Assembly: GCA_011800155.1 (NCBI GenBank)
Contig: CM022371.1
Span: forward strand, 2,480,001-2,544,000
Length of the DNA stretch: 64,000 nt
Reading direction: 5' to 3'
From: Flammulina velutipes
Taxonomy: Eukaryota > Basidiomycota > Agaricomycetes > Agaricales > Physalacriaceae
Of the stretch, positions 25,368-37,809 are shown piece after piece. How positions within the stretch are numbered: position 1 is the first letter of the stretch; each line of letters starts with the position of its first letter. The notes under the pieces were generated by a model, which searched no databases, had not been told where the DNA came from, and saw only the letters and a program-made list of their open reading frames with translations. The translations under genes and the position numbers were made by a program.

Positions 25368-25695
25368 GGTGCTTGTTGGATAGTTGTTGATGGTGGTAGT
25401 GGTTGCAGTTGGAGCCGTGGAGGTTGATTGCAGTCCCCGGGCCACCTTTAAACTTCAGGGTCACGACACTAGAATGACACGCCTGTGGCGCAAACGGGGC
25501 TTTTCTTAGCAACGGCTAGCTTGATCTAGATTCTGAGTAACTACCTAGGTTATTCTGGGGGAAATGAATGGGATCCGGAGCACACACCCTCGAACAAGCT
25601 GGGGTCTAGCTAGCAATCAACGGGCTGTAACGTATCCACAGGGTAAAATGACGGTTATGTGGCGCATGTTGTATGACGAAGACAAGTACGTTCAT
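25368..25695. other. Intergenic, 328 bp
   Basis: Spacer upstream of the acidic-protein gene and downstream of the HIT gene. I see no gene; it presumably holds a promoter and a 3' UTR. Confidence 0.4.
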
Positions 25696-26469
25696 TCATA
25701 CCGGAAAAACACCGACTCGATGATTATCCTTCAAAATCTGGATGACTTGCTCTGGCGTCACGAACCAAGAGAAACCCTTAGCCCGGTTGCCACGTCCTTT
25801 TGCTACGGGATACTCGTGTCGCTTTATAACGCTACGCGACGTGTAAGGCAAGCTTTGTAGATGAAGATGTAGATGATTGACGGAGTTGAACGGAGGTATA
25901 TGAAAGCCAAGTCTGATACGAATCGAATCATGGTCAATTTAAACATTCGGGAAAAGCTGAGAGACTCAGACTGACTTCCGGTGGTCTTTAGGGACGTCAA
26001 GATCGTCTAGAATGGTCTCTCCCAGCACCGACATCGATTCAACTGTGGTGCAGGGTTCCCGGTCAGTGCCCATGCATAAAAAAACTTGTAGCGTACCAAA
26101 ATGAAGATCGGATTGACCTAATTTCTTTACGCTTTCTGAGGAGACGATTGTAGATAGACCCATATGAAAGGAGTGTAAGCAGCTCACTTATATGCCTTTT
26201 CGGTATTAGTTGTATATGGTGTAGAGAGACAGGACTTCGATCTCTGAATGCTATGTAAGTGTTGTCCTGCGAAGAAGCCAATCAGCAATCATTCCTACAT
26301 AACTTGACAATGAAATTACCTCGTAGATGACGTCGAAACCCTTATCACGAGATGCATTGCAAAAGGAACACGACTTCACGTAGCCAGGACTGTTGGCGAA
26401 CTCAAGGTCCTCGAGGCGACTGGCACCGGACCGTTTCTTCGAGAAATTGAAGGAGAAGCAGTTTCGCAT
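25696..26469 (-). CDS. HIT-domain (histidine triad) nucleotide hydrolase
   Basis: Histidine-triad proteins hydrolyse nucleoside phosphoramidates or dinucleotides. Five exons (25696-25912, 25976-26042, 26097-26135, 26188-26266, 26320-26469) give 183 aa. Visible: CSFCNASRDKGFDVIYE, then YIAFRDRSPVSLHHIQLIPK RHI, LDDLDVPKDHRK, FHIPPFNSVNH and the active-site triad H-L-H-L-H-L-Q. The C-terminus extends to ILKDNHRVGVFPV. It resembles HINT3/aprataxin-like fungal HIT proteins rather than compact HINT1. The frame is open further up to an ATG at 26511; MRNCFSFNFSKKRSG at 26469 is chosen as the more family-like start. Two exons are under 70 nt, and one is 39 nt. Confidence 0.85.
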
Positions 26470-26511
26470 TGCTCGGGGCGCGCTCACCACTATCCTAGCA
26501 AACAGTTGCAA

Positions 26512-26951
26512 TGCACAGACTTCGCTGTTTGAACGACGCTGCTGGCAATGGGATAAAACGCAACACTCACGCGCACGTGTGATCCACGAGTATAAATCTA
26601 AATCTCGCGGGTATACACAAATTCTTATAAATTTACAGTGTAAACCAAGAGACTAACTACAATGAAGGTACTGTCCCAAGATATTCGACTTCATAAGTAC
26701 ATAGCCTGTTGGAAAGTTAGAATAATAGGGTGGACACTAGTTTAAAGATGTACAGTACCATCAAAACGTTGCAAAAGAGAAAATGATAGATAGCGTGATA
26801 AGATCGTGGTGGAATCGTAGGTAAGAAGTAGACACAAGGAAAGAAAAATAACGAGAACAATAATGCAATGGCGAGATAGGGAGTGGGGGTGGAGAGATGC
26901 GTAAAGGATGTACAATGATAGTTGGACAGTGAATGAGACCGAGAACATGCT
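26512..26951. other. Intergenic, 440 bp
   Basis: Between the HIT gene promoter and the stop of the KEN-box protein. AT-rich, with no coding signal. It contains 'gtataaatctaaatctcgcg' (26590 region), a TATA-like word about 120 bp upstream of the HIT start, but on the opposite sense. Confidence 0.4.
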
Positions 26952-27734
26952 CTAGAGTAAACCGTTCCATCGCTTGTCTGCCTTGGTCGCTGAGCGCGTC
27001 ATGTAGCGCGTCTGCGGTCGAGAGGCTGGGACGGGAGACTTCTTGGTCGCCTTCTTCACCGAAGAGCTCGTTGGCTTCTGGGTGGACTTTGCAGAGACGG
27101 CAGGCTTGGGCGTCATGTCCTGCAGAGCGAACTTCTTCTGTAGTTCCGCCGTCTTGGGGTCAGGAGAGAAGTAGACCTTCTCGCCTGTGCTTGTTACCAC
27201 TGGCGGTGGCGGTGGCGGAGCATTTTCCTTGATCTCATCCTTCAGCAACGGAGGCTGGGGACGGGGGGAAAGGATAGGAGGAGTCTCGTCTTCGTATACC
27301 CGAAAGATATGCCTCAGCGATGAATCCGACGACGTAGGGGAGACAGGCGCTTTGAAAGGGGAATCGTCTTCATCGGGGGAAGAAGAGAGGGGACGCAGGG
27401 AAGGAGCCAGGGTGTGGGAAGATGCGGCATGGTCTGAACTGGGGAAAAGTGGGTGGCCTCTTGCTGACTTGGCCAACGATCCAAAGTCCAGCCTTGTGGC
27501 CACGGTCTCGGGTCTGCGAGATGGCGAGGCTGTCATCTCGCGTGCCGTGCCTTTGCCTGGAACGTGGAAGCCAGCATCGTTGAGCAGCCGTCGTTTGGCG
27601 GGGGATAGTGGGACTGCGGCAGGAGAATGAGGGCGTTTGTTGGGTCTGATAGGTGTCTTGGGCGAAAGAAGAGCGACCTCTGGATAGAAATGTTCCACAG
27701 GCCACGATTCGAGTGGACCAGGTCTGGTCGACAT
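26952..27734 (-). CDS. Disordered SP/TP-rich protein with KEN box
   Basis: An intronless 260-codon frame, rich in Ser, Pro and Lys and almost certainly disordered. It has many Ser/Thr-Pro sites (LSPKTPIRP, VPLSPAKRR, PVSPTSS, ILSPRPQ, YFSPDP, DMTPKP), which suits CDK or MAPK control. A KEN tripeptide lies at residues 169-171 (DEIKENAPP), and RRLL at 48-51 is a weak D-box-like site. The C-terminus is strongly basic (RYMTRSATKADKRWNGLL). I do not recognise a family. The combination suggests a cell-cycle protein degraded through APC/C, but this is inference from short motifs. Confidence 0.65.
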   Translation of the reverse strand: MSTRPGPLESWPVEHFYPEVALLSPKTPIRPNKRPHSPAAVPLSPAKRRLLNDAGFHVPGKGTAREMTASPSRRPETVATRLDFGSLAKSARGHPLFPSSDHAASSHTLAPSLRPLSSSPDEDDSPFKAPVSPTSSDSSLRHIFRVYEDETPPILSPRPQPPLLKDEIKENAPPPPPPVVTSTGEKVYFSPDPKTAELQKKFALQDMTPKPAVSAKSTQKPTSSSVKKATKKSPVPASRPQTRYMTRSATKADKRWNGLL

Positions 27735-27972
27735 TGCTGAGGAGACGTAGATGTTGTGTGGCGTGTCGGCGTAGAAAGCGAGTTAATGATGATGATGGTC
27801 AGATCGAAAGGACGCGAAGTGGCTTTGATGTAGTAAAGGAAAAAGACCACGCATCAAGGGACCCCAGACAGTAGCGAGGAACAATAGCACCCTGCCGGGG
27901 TCCGCCGTGTGACTCATTTCACGTGAGGGTGACTCTTCGCGACCGTGGCGTCAATTAGTTACATTATTTACC

Positions 27973-30900
27973 CTATACAGTACTTTTCACATCTACTACA
28001 ACATCGAATACACCAGTCCCTGTTTGGTTCGGCCTCCCCAGCACGATATTACCAGATGGACTCGACAGGTCGTCAAAGTCTCCGTACAGTGTTGCCTCGG
28101 ATAAGAACGCAGCCGTAGTCTCGTAAGACGCTTTGAGTAACGGCGATGGGTTGGTCGAAATTCCCTTTCGGTTGAATGGCTTGTACCCGCCATCGAATGT
28201 CTAGAATGATCCGTCAGTATGCGCCGTCAATTCAATCGCACAATAACCCACCATATAATCAGCTATAAGCTCCAAATGCCGGGCGTCGACCTTGATACTA
28301 TAAACGCCAAACACTCCACTCATTTCTCGAAGGATCGCAGCGCGTGCCATCTCTACCCCATACGTCTTGAGGATAGCATATATGTCGTTCGAGTATGTTT
28401 CGTTCTCTTCCAGAATACTCTCGACCCCCGCCTCGAAATTCCAAATGCCTCTGAAGTTTGATCCGTTCGTTGTAAGCTAAGAGACGGCATATGAGAACAG
28501 GAACATAGGCAGGGAGAGACAAAGGAAAACTCACCGTCACTGTGTCCGTCTTCCCATCACCCTTAACTTGGAAACAGTCGGCAATGCCCGGTATCTGGCG
28601 CACCACCGTCCCAGAACATGTCCGCTCAATAATACCGATGAACAATAGCTTCGGCATATCCGAATGGAACTAGAATAATTGTGAGTTTCATGAGCCAGTT
28701 GCCGGTAATCATCCTCCGTACCTCCAGAACGAAGGTACAACGTGACCCAGAAAATTTGAAGGATGTGCTTTGTGGCAGGTTCTTGCCAAACGTACCCGCC
28801 ACTGTCCGAACATGTTCTTGAAATTGTTTGGCTTTGACGTTGACAGGTTTGGGTTTCTCGACCTCCTCGTAGTCAGACGCAAACTCGGCTGCCAGTTCGT
28901 CGTCGCTGTAAGCTTCGAGGTCACGGTTATCCGGTTCGTCGTCTTCGTCGTCATCATCGTCGTCGTATGTTGCCTGCTGCTTCTTCTGTCTGGCATGTTT
29001 CTCATCATCAGCATCGCCATCGCCAACCTCACTTCCCTCGTCGTCTGCTCTCTTCTTCTTCGGCTCAGCATCAGCATCAGCATCGCCATTATCGTCGCCA
29101 GCAATGTCCGTAACTCGTTTACCTTTGCCGAGCTCTGTCATCTGCTTCTTCACGTCTTCGTCCAGGCGCTTCATCTCTGCAACGATCTCCTTCTTGAGCG
29201 TTAGCGGGAACTTTGTGCCAAACGCCTCGAGGATTTCGGTGGGCTCGATATTGTGCTCCGCTAGGTACTCGGCCTGTGGGAAGAAGTCGATGTTGACGGT
29301 GTACTGCAATCTGCGAGCATCGCCGGACGCTTTGAGCTCCTGGGTGACAGAGACCTTCTCGACCAGCTGTGATAGCGTCAACTTGCTAGCACCTTTACAG
29401 AAGATGTCGATGTCTTTCTGAGAAGTGTCAGGTTTGACTTTCATGGTCATAGATGGTGTTTTGGGCTTCTGAGATGCGGTCATGACGATCTCACGAAGAC
29501 GTGGGATACCGAGAGTGACATTTGCGGCACCATGTCCTACAAGCGAGAGTCAACGATAAAATTAAAAAGATCTTCGAAAAGACTTGCCAGCAAAATGGAA
29601 AGTGTTGAGCGTCATCTGCGTAGATGGTTCACCGACACTTAATACGAACTGTTAGAAAATAAAATAGAATCGCGGGGGGCACATACCCTTGCGAAGCGAG
29701 CAGTCCTACCGCTTCCCCTGCCTCGACCAAACTCTTTAGGTACTTTGTGTTCATAAGCGCCTTTAAATGAGCCTTGTTGACGAGAGGCTTTCGTCGCTTG
29801 AAGAATTCCTTCGCGTGCTTGTCATGAATAAGTTGTTCCGGGTTTTTCTTGATGTATCGGTTCAGCGCCATAGCGAAGCACTCAGACACGGCGCCCAAGT
29901 GACGACTAGGGCTGTAGATAGACAGCACAGGTTCTGTGTCCTCTCCGTCCCCTTTCTTCAGTTTCTTGAGGTTCTTCTGCATCTGCTTCTCAGCTTTTTC
30001 AGTGTCGATGACAGTCGTGAGCTGTGCCGGTCTCAGAAGCTCAACGAATGACGCTTCATTAGCCGCGATGAAACCAAATTGCTGAATATGCTTCTGCTTG
30101 GTCACGTCCAGAGAGTCTCCTCCGTAGTGGAATTGGTAGACAGAGTTGTCACTTCCACGCACGGTGTGGTCGTAGTGGACTCGTATGCCCTCCAGATGTT
30201 TGATGAGACAGCGCTGTAGATATCCAGATCGAGAGGTTTTGACGGCGGTATCGATGAGACCCTCTCGCCCAGCCATACAATGGAAGTAGAACTCTTGTGG
30301 TTTGATGCCAGTCAAGAATCGGCTAGCGACATAACCACCGGCAATGGCTTTCGTCTCGAATGGCTTGAAGGATGGTAAAGTCTTCCCACTAACCATGACT
30401 GGGACTCGACGGCCTTCGAGTTCCTGTTGGCCTAGCCCGCATGATATTTGTCGTGCGTTGACCTCACTACCCTTTGCACCAGACCGCGTCATGGCTTGCA
30501 TGTGGTTATGCGGGAATTGACGGTACAAATGCGTAGGCATGCAAGCTTCTGAGATGGAGGATGTGAGTTTGCCAAGCTTACTCTTCACCGTCATGTCAAG
30601 GCCAGCCATCTTCTTGTCGTCGCGGAGCACTTCCTCCAGGAGTTGGTTCAGAGCCTCCGGTAGGTCCTCCTTGGAAGTATCGGCCAACGACGGGAAGTTC
30701 TCTATCGATCCCTGTGTACCCAGGTTTTTCCCTTCCTCTAGGATAGCGTCTCGTCTGGCGTCGCCAGCAGGGGTAAGGGTTAAATCGTCCATACGACATG
30801 TGAATGCACGGTGCTGTAGGAACTTGGTAAACAGACGACTGAGGATACCGAGCAGTTTGCCGGCAATGTCGGCACCGTAAACTTCGTATACTGAGTGGAC

Positions 30901-33832
30901 CAGACCATAATCACTGGCACCGAAAGCAGCTTTGTCCAGAATACCACAGAGAAGCTCGCCATCCATAAAGATAACCTGGTCTTCCTTCGAACCGGCACCC
31001 CATAGTTTCCCAGGTACTTTCGTACCAGCTTTGAGATTCAAGCCTTGTTGGTGAACGGGGGTGATATTCTTCATCACTGTCGATATCTTGATGTTTATCC
31101 GTCAGTATGATGATGCGCGAAAGTCAATGACCACATACTATCTGTTTTCCGGTCCACAGCGGTTTCGGTTTCCAGATTGTAGGTGGAAGCGTGACTAGAC
31201 GCTCGAAAACTACCTCCTCTGCTCTCAAGGCACCAAAGAGTAATTGAAAGTATTCCTCCCGCTCGAAGAAGGCATCCTGTGTAGTCATCCAGACTCCTGC
31301 TACGACGTGATCCTGAATGAGACCGCGAAGAGGATTTCCGGATGTCGGTACCAGATACTGGTTGTCGGTGTTTGCAATGAACATGGCCTCAGATCTGGCC
31401 ACCTGGTTTTCTGAGTTGAAAATTTAGCACAAACTCTTCAAAAACCGGTCATCTAACGCACGAGGGAAATGTATGTTCATCTCTATATCAAGAATTAGCG
31501 TAATTCAGAGCACTATGAATCGAAGGACTTACCATCTCCGTCAAAGTCGGCTAATAGCATACTAACATAAGCAAAGAACAACGAAAAAAAGGTAGCTCAT
31601 GCTTACCGTTGTAAGAGTTACTAAAGGAAAATCAGTAAGACGGACTAAATATTAAGGGAATCGAGATTCTCACCAGTTAGCATAGTGCATACGAATCGTT
31701 TTTTCTCCCTTGAGAATCTTCGCTTTGTGGGCCATCATACTAGGTTTGTGAAGTGTCGGTTGCCGATTGAGAATCAACATGTCCCCATCCTTTAGTGTGC
31801 GATACACCTTTTTATTGACCGCGGGTGTTCGAGTATACAAGCCCTTTCGCGATGTGCCCATGTAAGTTTCTTCTTGAGGTGCTAACAGCTGGTTAGCAAT
31901 GGCCGTCCGCTGCTCAATGGTGAGCTTGTCCTGAGAAACATGAGTTGACATTCGGCAAGAAAGGACAAAGGATACACACTAATGACACCTGTCTGCCATC
32001 CTCGTACTCGACCATTGATGCTCCAGGCGTGGTACGAGGGCCAGCGATGACTCTCTCCCGCATCTCAGCAAAGTTGGCGGGAGTGACAGGCTCCGGATAA
32101 GTAAGTCTCTCAGCGAACACTGGCGGAATGCCAATCTCGTTCGTCTCGATGTTGACGTCTGGAGAAATGACGGAACGCGCAGCGTAGTTGACGCGTTTTC
32201 CCATCATATTCTTTCGAAAGAGACCCTCCTTCTTTTCCAACCCCTGCTTGACACCTTGCGGCGGTAGCTTGCCCTGCCTCATGATCTGCGGGTTTTTGTT
32301 GCTGTCCATGAAGCTGTTGACATCCACTTGGAGTTGAATGAGAGATTCCAGAAGAGAGCCCATGAGCTTCCGTCGTGATGCTTCGTCAAAGTCGACTTTC
32401 TTTTGGGAAGCAGTTTTGAGATCTACGTTGATGTCACGGAGTCGATAGCAGGTATTCAGTACTTTCGCGAGAAGTTCGTTTTGGTGATGTTCGAAGAGGA
32501 CTCCGTTCATAACTGCTGGAGGGCGGAAGCGGGTAGGAGAGACGGGAATAACTTCAAGGAAGAACATATCGGCAGATGCGATGGATAGTCCTTTGGAGTT
32601 GAGTTTCGCATGAGCGCCATGTTTACCGAAGAGTAGAGAGCACATCTTTTCTTCGTTCTTGAAGAGTCGACGAAGATGAGCGCGACATTCCTCTGGCGCG
32701 ACAATGCGCTCATTTCTTCCTCTTCCTGTTTTTATTCGCCCTGAGACTGCGCGAGGAGCGTTCTGCACGATAGGACCAGTGTCTTCATCTTCATCTTCAG
32801 AATTGGCGTTGTCGCCTTGGCCCTCCTCGTCCATGTCTTCGTCCGAGTCGTAGTTATCTCTATCCGTCGCAGTAGCAAATTTTTGGGTCTTCTCTTGAAG
32901 GAGCACGTCCGGACGGCGTTTCGCCAATGCAAGTTTCTGCTTTTCAGATAGATCCAGCTCAATTATTTTGGTATGGCCCTCTTTCCGGAAAGTGTACGCA
33001 TGTCTAACATACATGTTAGCTTTGTCATTGAGGCGAGGAGCAGGAAAACTTGCTGTCCGCAATCCAAATTTTGGCATTTTTTCGTGATGGTACTTTTCAG
33101 GAAGTCCGTAATGAGATCCTTGCGTGCTTGATATACGAGAGCGTCCTTGTAGTCGTCGCGTCTGCTACCAGAGGCCTTGCTTAGTTGCCCTTGGACAAAC
33201 TTGTCAAGCCTCTTGAGAAACACTTCCTCTGTCTCTTCCTCGTCTTCTTCATCATCCACCTGCATCTCGTCCTCGCCTTCGTCCTTGTTCAGGTCTTGTT
33301 TCCCGGGACCGATCATATCATCTACATCCTTTGCGGCGCTCAAAAGTCCATAGTCCAGTAATCGGAGTTTTGCGACGTATTTTGCAAGCTATGTTTTATC
33401 ATTCATGACAAGTAACCGTTGAGTTATGAAGAGTACGCACCACTGGACGCGACAGTTTGAATCGATGGCAGAAAAGACATACACCGCGGAAGAGATTGTA
33501 TGCATTGGTAATGAACAAAGGATGGAAGACGGGGGCGGAGAGTTCAATGTGGCCAAAGTGTCCAGGACAAGTAAAATAGTTGAGACGACATGTCGCACAG
33601 CTGTGACATATTCAGTTGACTGGATTTATTCGATAGGCGCCACGCACATGTCTTGTTTATCGCTGGGACCGAGGACTGGGTCGTAGAGGCCTCCGATATT
33701 TGGTCTGTTCAAGTCATCGAGTAGTACTGGGTTGACGATCTGCTTGACTGAGATGCGACGGATGTCCTCGGTGGTCAAGAACGAAAACGAGACGCCAGTC
33801 ACCGAAGAGGGCAGCGAATGGCTGATGTTCAT
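27973..33832 (-). CDS. rpa190: RNA polymerase I largest subunit RPA190
   Basis: Catalytic subunit of Pol I, which makes pre-rRNA in the nucleolus. Fifteen exons (27973-28200, 28252-28476, 28535-28669, 28722-29536, 29588-29637, 29687-31086, 31139-31410, 31462-31482, 31533-31550, 31607-31620, 31674-31930, 31980-33003, 33054-33388, 33441-33600, 33648-33832) sum to 1712 aa, close to yeast A190. Visible: the zinc motif [47 protein letters not shown], the active-site NADFDGDEMN, a bridge/trigger region with [19 protein letters not shown], and [18 protein letters not shown]. Acidic insertions, usual in A190, lie after the clamp and near the C-terminus. Three very short exons encode the catalytic motif. 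Two introns (33004-33053, 29538-29587 region) use GC donors. Confidence 0.96.
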
Positions 33833-33955
33833 CTTTCCTCGGCAAAGCCAGCAAAGGCAGGAGGAGGACTTTTTCAAAATTTCGCCGTATCACGTGGAGC
33901 AATTGACGCCCGGCTCACCGGACCGAGCGTTGCACACCTCCAGTCATTTACCATC
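33833..33955. promoter_or_regulatory. Divergent promoter, rpa190 / did2
   Basis: 123 bp between divergent start codons. It must carry both promoters or overlap their 5' leaders. No obvious shared motif beyond an E-box-like CACGTG at about 33891-33896 (tatcacgtggagc). Confidence 0.45.
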
Positions 33956-34759
33956 ATGAGCAGCTTAGACAGTAAGTCGCTCTCCAGCCGTCTCTACGAG
34001 TTCTCTACCTAACCAAGCATTCTTCAGAGCAACTATTTCAACTCAAAGTAGGCACAGTCGTTATCCAAGCGATGTAACACTCAACCTTCACAGTTCACCG
34101 CCAAATCTCTCAGTCGGCAAGCCAAGAAAGCACAGAAGGACGAGAACACCGAAAAGTCCAAACTGAAGAAGGTCAATACCTCAAGATCTAAAATGCCCAG
34201 TACTGACCTTTGCTCAGGCCCTTCAACAAGGCAACAACGATGGAGCCCGCATTTACGCCTCAAACGCGATTAGGAAGAAGAGCGAAGCACTCAATCTTCT
34301 GCGACTATCGAGTCGGATAGACGCAGTAGCAAGTCGTGTAGAGACTGCGGTGACGATGCGCCAAGTAACAGGAAACATGACATCGGTGGTAAAGGGCATG
34401 GATAGGGCTATGGACAGCATGAACCTGGAACGAGTGCGTCGCACCTCTCCTCAACGATTCAGTCTAACATGGATTCCTAGATCTCAATGGTCATGGACAA
34501 GTTCGAGTCTCAATTCGCGGATCTGGACGTTCAAACGTCGTACATGGAGGACGCCATGTCATCCACGACTGCGGTTTCCACACCACAAGACCAGATCGAC
34601 CTCCTCATGCGACAGACAGCAGAAGAGGCGAACATCGAGCTCCAGCACGACCTATCGTCGAAAGCCGTCGATACCGTCCCAGATATTGCCCCGGTTAAAG
34701 TTGGTGAAGAGGATAACAAGTTGGCTGAGCGTCTGCGTGCTCTGAGGCCCGCCACATAG
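33956..34759 (+). CDS. did2: ESCRT-III protein Did2/Vps46 (CHMP1)
   Basis: Late-acting ESCRT-III subunit on endosomes that recruits the Vps4 ATPase. Five exons (33956-33971, 34029-34048, 34094-34171, 34218-34433, 34481-34759) give 202 aa, the CHMP1 size. The N-terminal basic helical hairpin is present ([47 protein letters not shown] helix). The C-terminal MIM1 motif reads [12 protein letters not shown], matching D/E-xx-L-xx-R-L-xx-L-R. Exons 1 and 2 are only 16 and 20 nt. A partner protein, Vps60/CHMP5, is encoded 14 kb downstream. Confidence 0.93.
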
Positions 34760-35052
34760 TCGGATTATCGCATTAGGGTTTCGCTGTAAGATATCTACGA
34801 CCCAGTGGAAAGCTTTGGAATGTATAGGGCACTAATTAATACTCTACTGTAACGTGGTAAAGCGTGGAATCTGAACAAGACATATCAGAAAGCATTGCAA
34901 AGACGTAAAACGAACACGAAGTGAAGAGCATTAAGTAGTTAAAGCATGAAAGTAGTGGGCTAGGACGTAACAAATGCATGAAACAAGATGAATGTGGCGT
35001 CAAATAACAAAAAAATATAATGAGATACGTGCCAAATGAAAATAAATGAGCA

Positions 35053-37809
35053 TCATGCGTTGTGCAGTATTATCCGCACGAAATTGTCGATGAGGCGTCG
35101 TTTCCGGTCATCCGTCAGATTACTGGACTTGTCCAACAGCCTCTCTGCACGTGCAATAATGCCAGTAGGACCTTCCAGCGGTATTTCTTGAGCATCGAAC
35201 CGGTGTACATCTCCAGAAACCCTCAGCCGATTTACTCAAAAAGAAGAGAAAGAGGGACTTACACTGCTTAAAGACAGTATACCCTGCCGGATCCAGCGCG
35301 CTCTTGAACTTCTCCGCAATATCCTTCCCTACTCTTGTATCGTCCTCTTCATCCATGAAACCGCGCCTCATCCCGATCCTCGATGAAGCACTCTTGCTTC
35401 GCCTATCCAAGGGAAACATGCTCGACGGCATCAATGCATCCTCCCGCACTTTGCTTGGGACCCATGATAAACCAAGCCCAAGATCCAATGAGCGACCTTT
35501 CTCTGCTGAACGAAACCCAAGGGAAGTTGGCGCTGGGCGAAGATCTGGCGAAGGTGCATGCCGCCGTGCGTCTTCCCTCGTTTGTCTTCTCCGCCGCTCT
35601 GCTCGTTCCCTCTCCCGCTCTTCGCCATCCCGTTCATAGTCACTTAACCCACTCCCGTGCGTACTTGAGCTGATGGTCGGCGATGGTACCGGGGGCTCAA
35701 ATGAAAATGTGCCATGCGGCACGCTGACCAGCTTCGCAACACCGGTCCCTAATGCGCGCTTTCCAGTGGATCTGCCGAAGCTATTCGACTGGCCATTGTT
35801 CCCAGATGTGGATCTGCTGTGAGTAGTAGACGTTGATGCACCAGTATGGTCTGGTTCTAGCGGCTGTATCGGAATGGGAGGTTTTCGCTGAGATCGCCGC
35901 CGCTTCGGGACATCTAGAGGAGGCGTTTTGCTCGATGCATCCACATGCGACAAACTGTCTCCACTCTTGTTGGGTCCACTTGCACCAGTGCTCGCAGAGT
36001 TATTGCTCAATGTTCTGGCCATGAGGCTAGGTATACCCCACCCCGGTCGCTCAAAATCGAATGATCCATGTCGAGTCGACCGCTTGTTGCCGGATTTCAC
36101 TTTTGGGATGGCGAAGTGACTTCCTTGGAACGTGGCGTCACTATCTCGTCCCTTTCCTCTTTCCATCTCGCTCTCCATCACAGATCGTTCCTCGTCCACG
36201 ACCGACATCTCCCTATGAGGATGCGATGAGTCTAGAGAGTTCTTTCTATAACTTATGCGAGGTGGTGTCGTCACAGGCCGTTGGGGAGTTGCCGCGGTGT
36301 GTGTTATCTTTGGTATGATACCAAGCACGTTGTGGCTATCTGCGATGTGACGCGGCTGAGGGGTGGCAATATGGGATGTCCGATGATTAGGCGAAGTCGG
36401 GGTAATTGGTGCTGATGGCAACGAGTCAGAGGTATGTGTTCGCCGATGTCTCGTAGGCCCAGAAACTATGATAGATGATAAATTCGAGCGGTCGTCAAAT
36501 GACGATGATGGAGAGGAAAAATTTGCGGTACGCGCTGTGACAAGTTAGCTGAGTTATTGAAAGGGAGAGAAAGAGACTTGCCTATGAAATGCTTCTGTAT
36601 TCTTGAAGCATTCTCACGTTTCGACATGGAGGAAGTCAACGATTCTGTAGAACCAGAGGTAGATCGAGTCGTCAGGGACGGTCTTTCAGAGCGTTGGGTG
36701 TGGGAAGGCGGGGGTGCTCTGGGCCTCCTTGGGGAACGCTCGGGCTGGAAATCCTGAGATGAGGGGCCTGGAAGAGGAGGAGGATTTGAAGCGCCTTGTG
36801 GATCGGGTGTGCCGGGGCGGGTGCTGCTAACGGATGATTTACGCGACCCAGAACGGTGGGGACCACTCAAAGGTATACCGAAGATGTTGTGTAATTTTCT
36901 CCGGGTGTTTGAGATACCTTTGGGCGTGGGCGGCCGGGACGTGTTTTCATTATGAGGTTGTTCCGCCTGCGATGTCACAGGTATCGGGACTATGCGACGG
37001 GCCTTTGGCGTATGCGGAGTGATAGTCGTGTTCGTGGCAGTCGTTGTTGAAGATAGAGGACGGGTAGATAGGTGGGAAGAATGCTTGGAGAATGCTTTCT
37101 CCTCCCGCTTTGACACGCTAGACTGACGGGAATGGGAAATTTGTTCGTGGAAGTCGTGGGATAGTTCGGGGAAGTGGCCTTCAGGTTCTATTGAAGGGTC
37201 TGCTTTCGTTCGAGAACGGGAACGAGAGCGCGTTAAGAAGTTGTAGAACTAATGCGTAAAGGTTGAGTGGTGATAGGCGTGCAGCGAGAAGTGACGCACT
37301 CTGTTTTCCGGTTTCTGCTTTCTTGTCGGTCGTTCGTCGTCTCTGGACGCATACATGACTTTCTTCGTGGTGGGTTGGTCGTATGGATGGTGTGAATCGG
37401 CATAATCCGTCAAGAGTACTTTGGCGGATTGATCGGTCTGTGGCAGTGAGCAAGGTGGCAGGTAGCAAAGGAATGGCCTGTCCTACCTGGAAAGCGGTAC
37501 TCTCGCGCCTCGACGAGCTATGTGAGCGTAGTAAAGAAGAAAACTAGAAAGAAAGGCCAACACGTGTTAGGCACATCGATATATTGGGGACCAGGATCAA
37601 CAAAGTCTACTGACGTCTTTGGGAAGCTTTCCTAGCATACTCAGGCTTCGCCGGGGGGCACGCCGATGGTGCATAGACGATGTGGAAGCCGTGGACAACG
37701 TGAGGACCGAGTCAAGCAGTGGGCTGACGTCTGCCGTGGACGGTGAGCTCGTTGACGCCGACAGTGAAGACATGCTGAGCATATATCCAAGATTGTGTCG
37801 ATCGGCCAT
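35053..37809 (-). CDS. Large disordered Ser/Pro-rich protein, unknown
   Basis: Six exons (35053-35210, 35263-36534, 36582-37248, 37300-37437, 37487-37543, 37615-37809) give 828 aa. Nearly all of it is low-complexity: Ser/Pro/Arg-rich with many phosphosite-like RRxS and SP motifs (RRRSQRKPPIPIQP, SRPGTPDPQG-type) and a charged EERERERAERRRRQ run. Two parts look conserved: a middle KLHNIFGIPLSGPH segment and a C-terminal helical block (about 85 residues) from DIAEKFKSALDPAGYTVFKQ through LLDKSSNLTDDRKRRLIDNF. The intron at 36535-36581 uses a GC donor (GCAAGT), needed to keep the frame. I do not recognise the gene; a cytoskeletal, polarity or signalling scaffold is possible. It is divergent from the acyltransferase gene. 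Confidence 0.7.

Noticed and set aside
27187..27630. 147-codon plus-strand frame, Gly/Ser-rich
   Set aside because: Antisense of the KEN-box protein; the minus frame is longer and has coherent phosphosite motifs.
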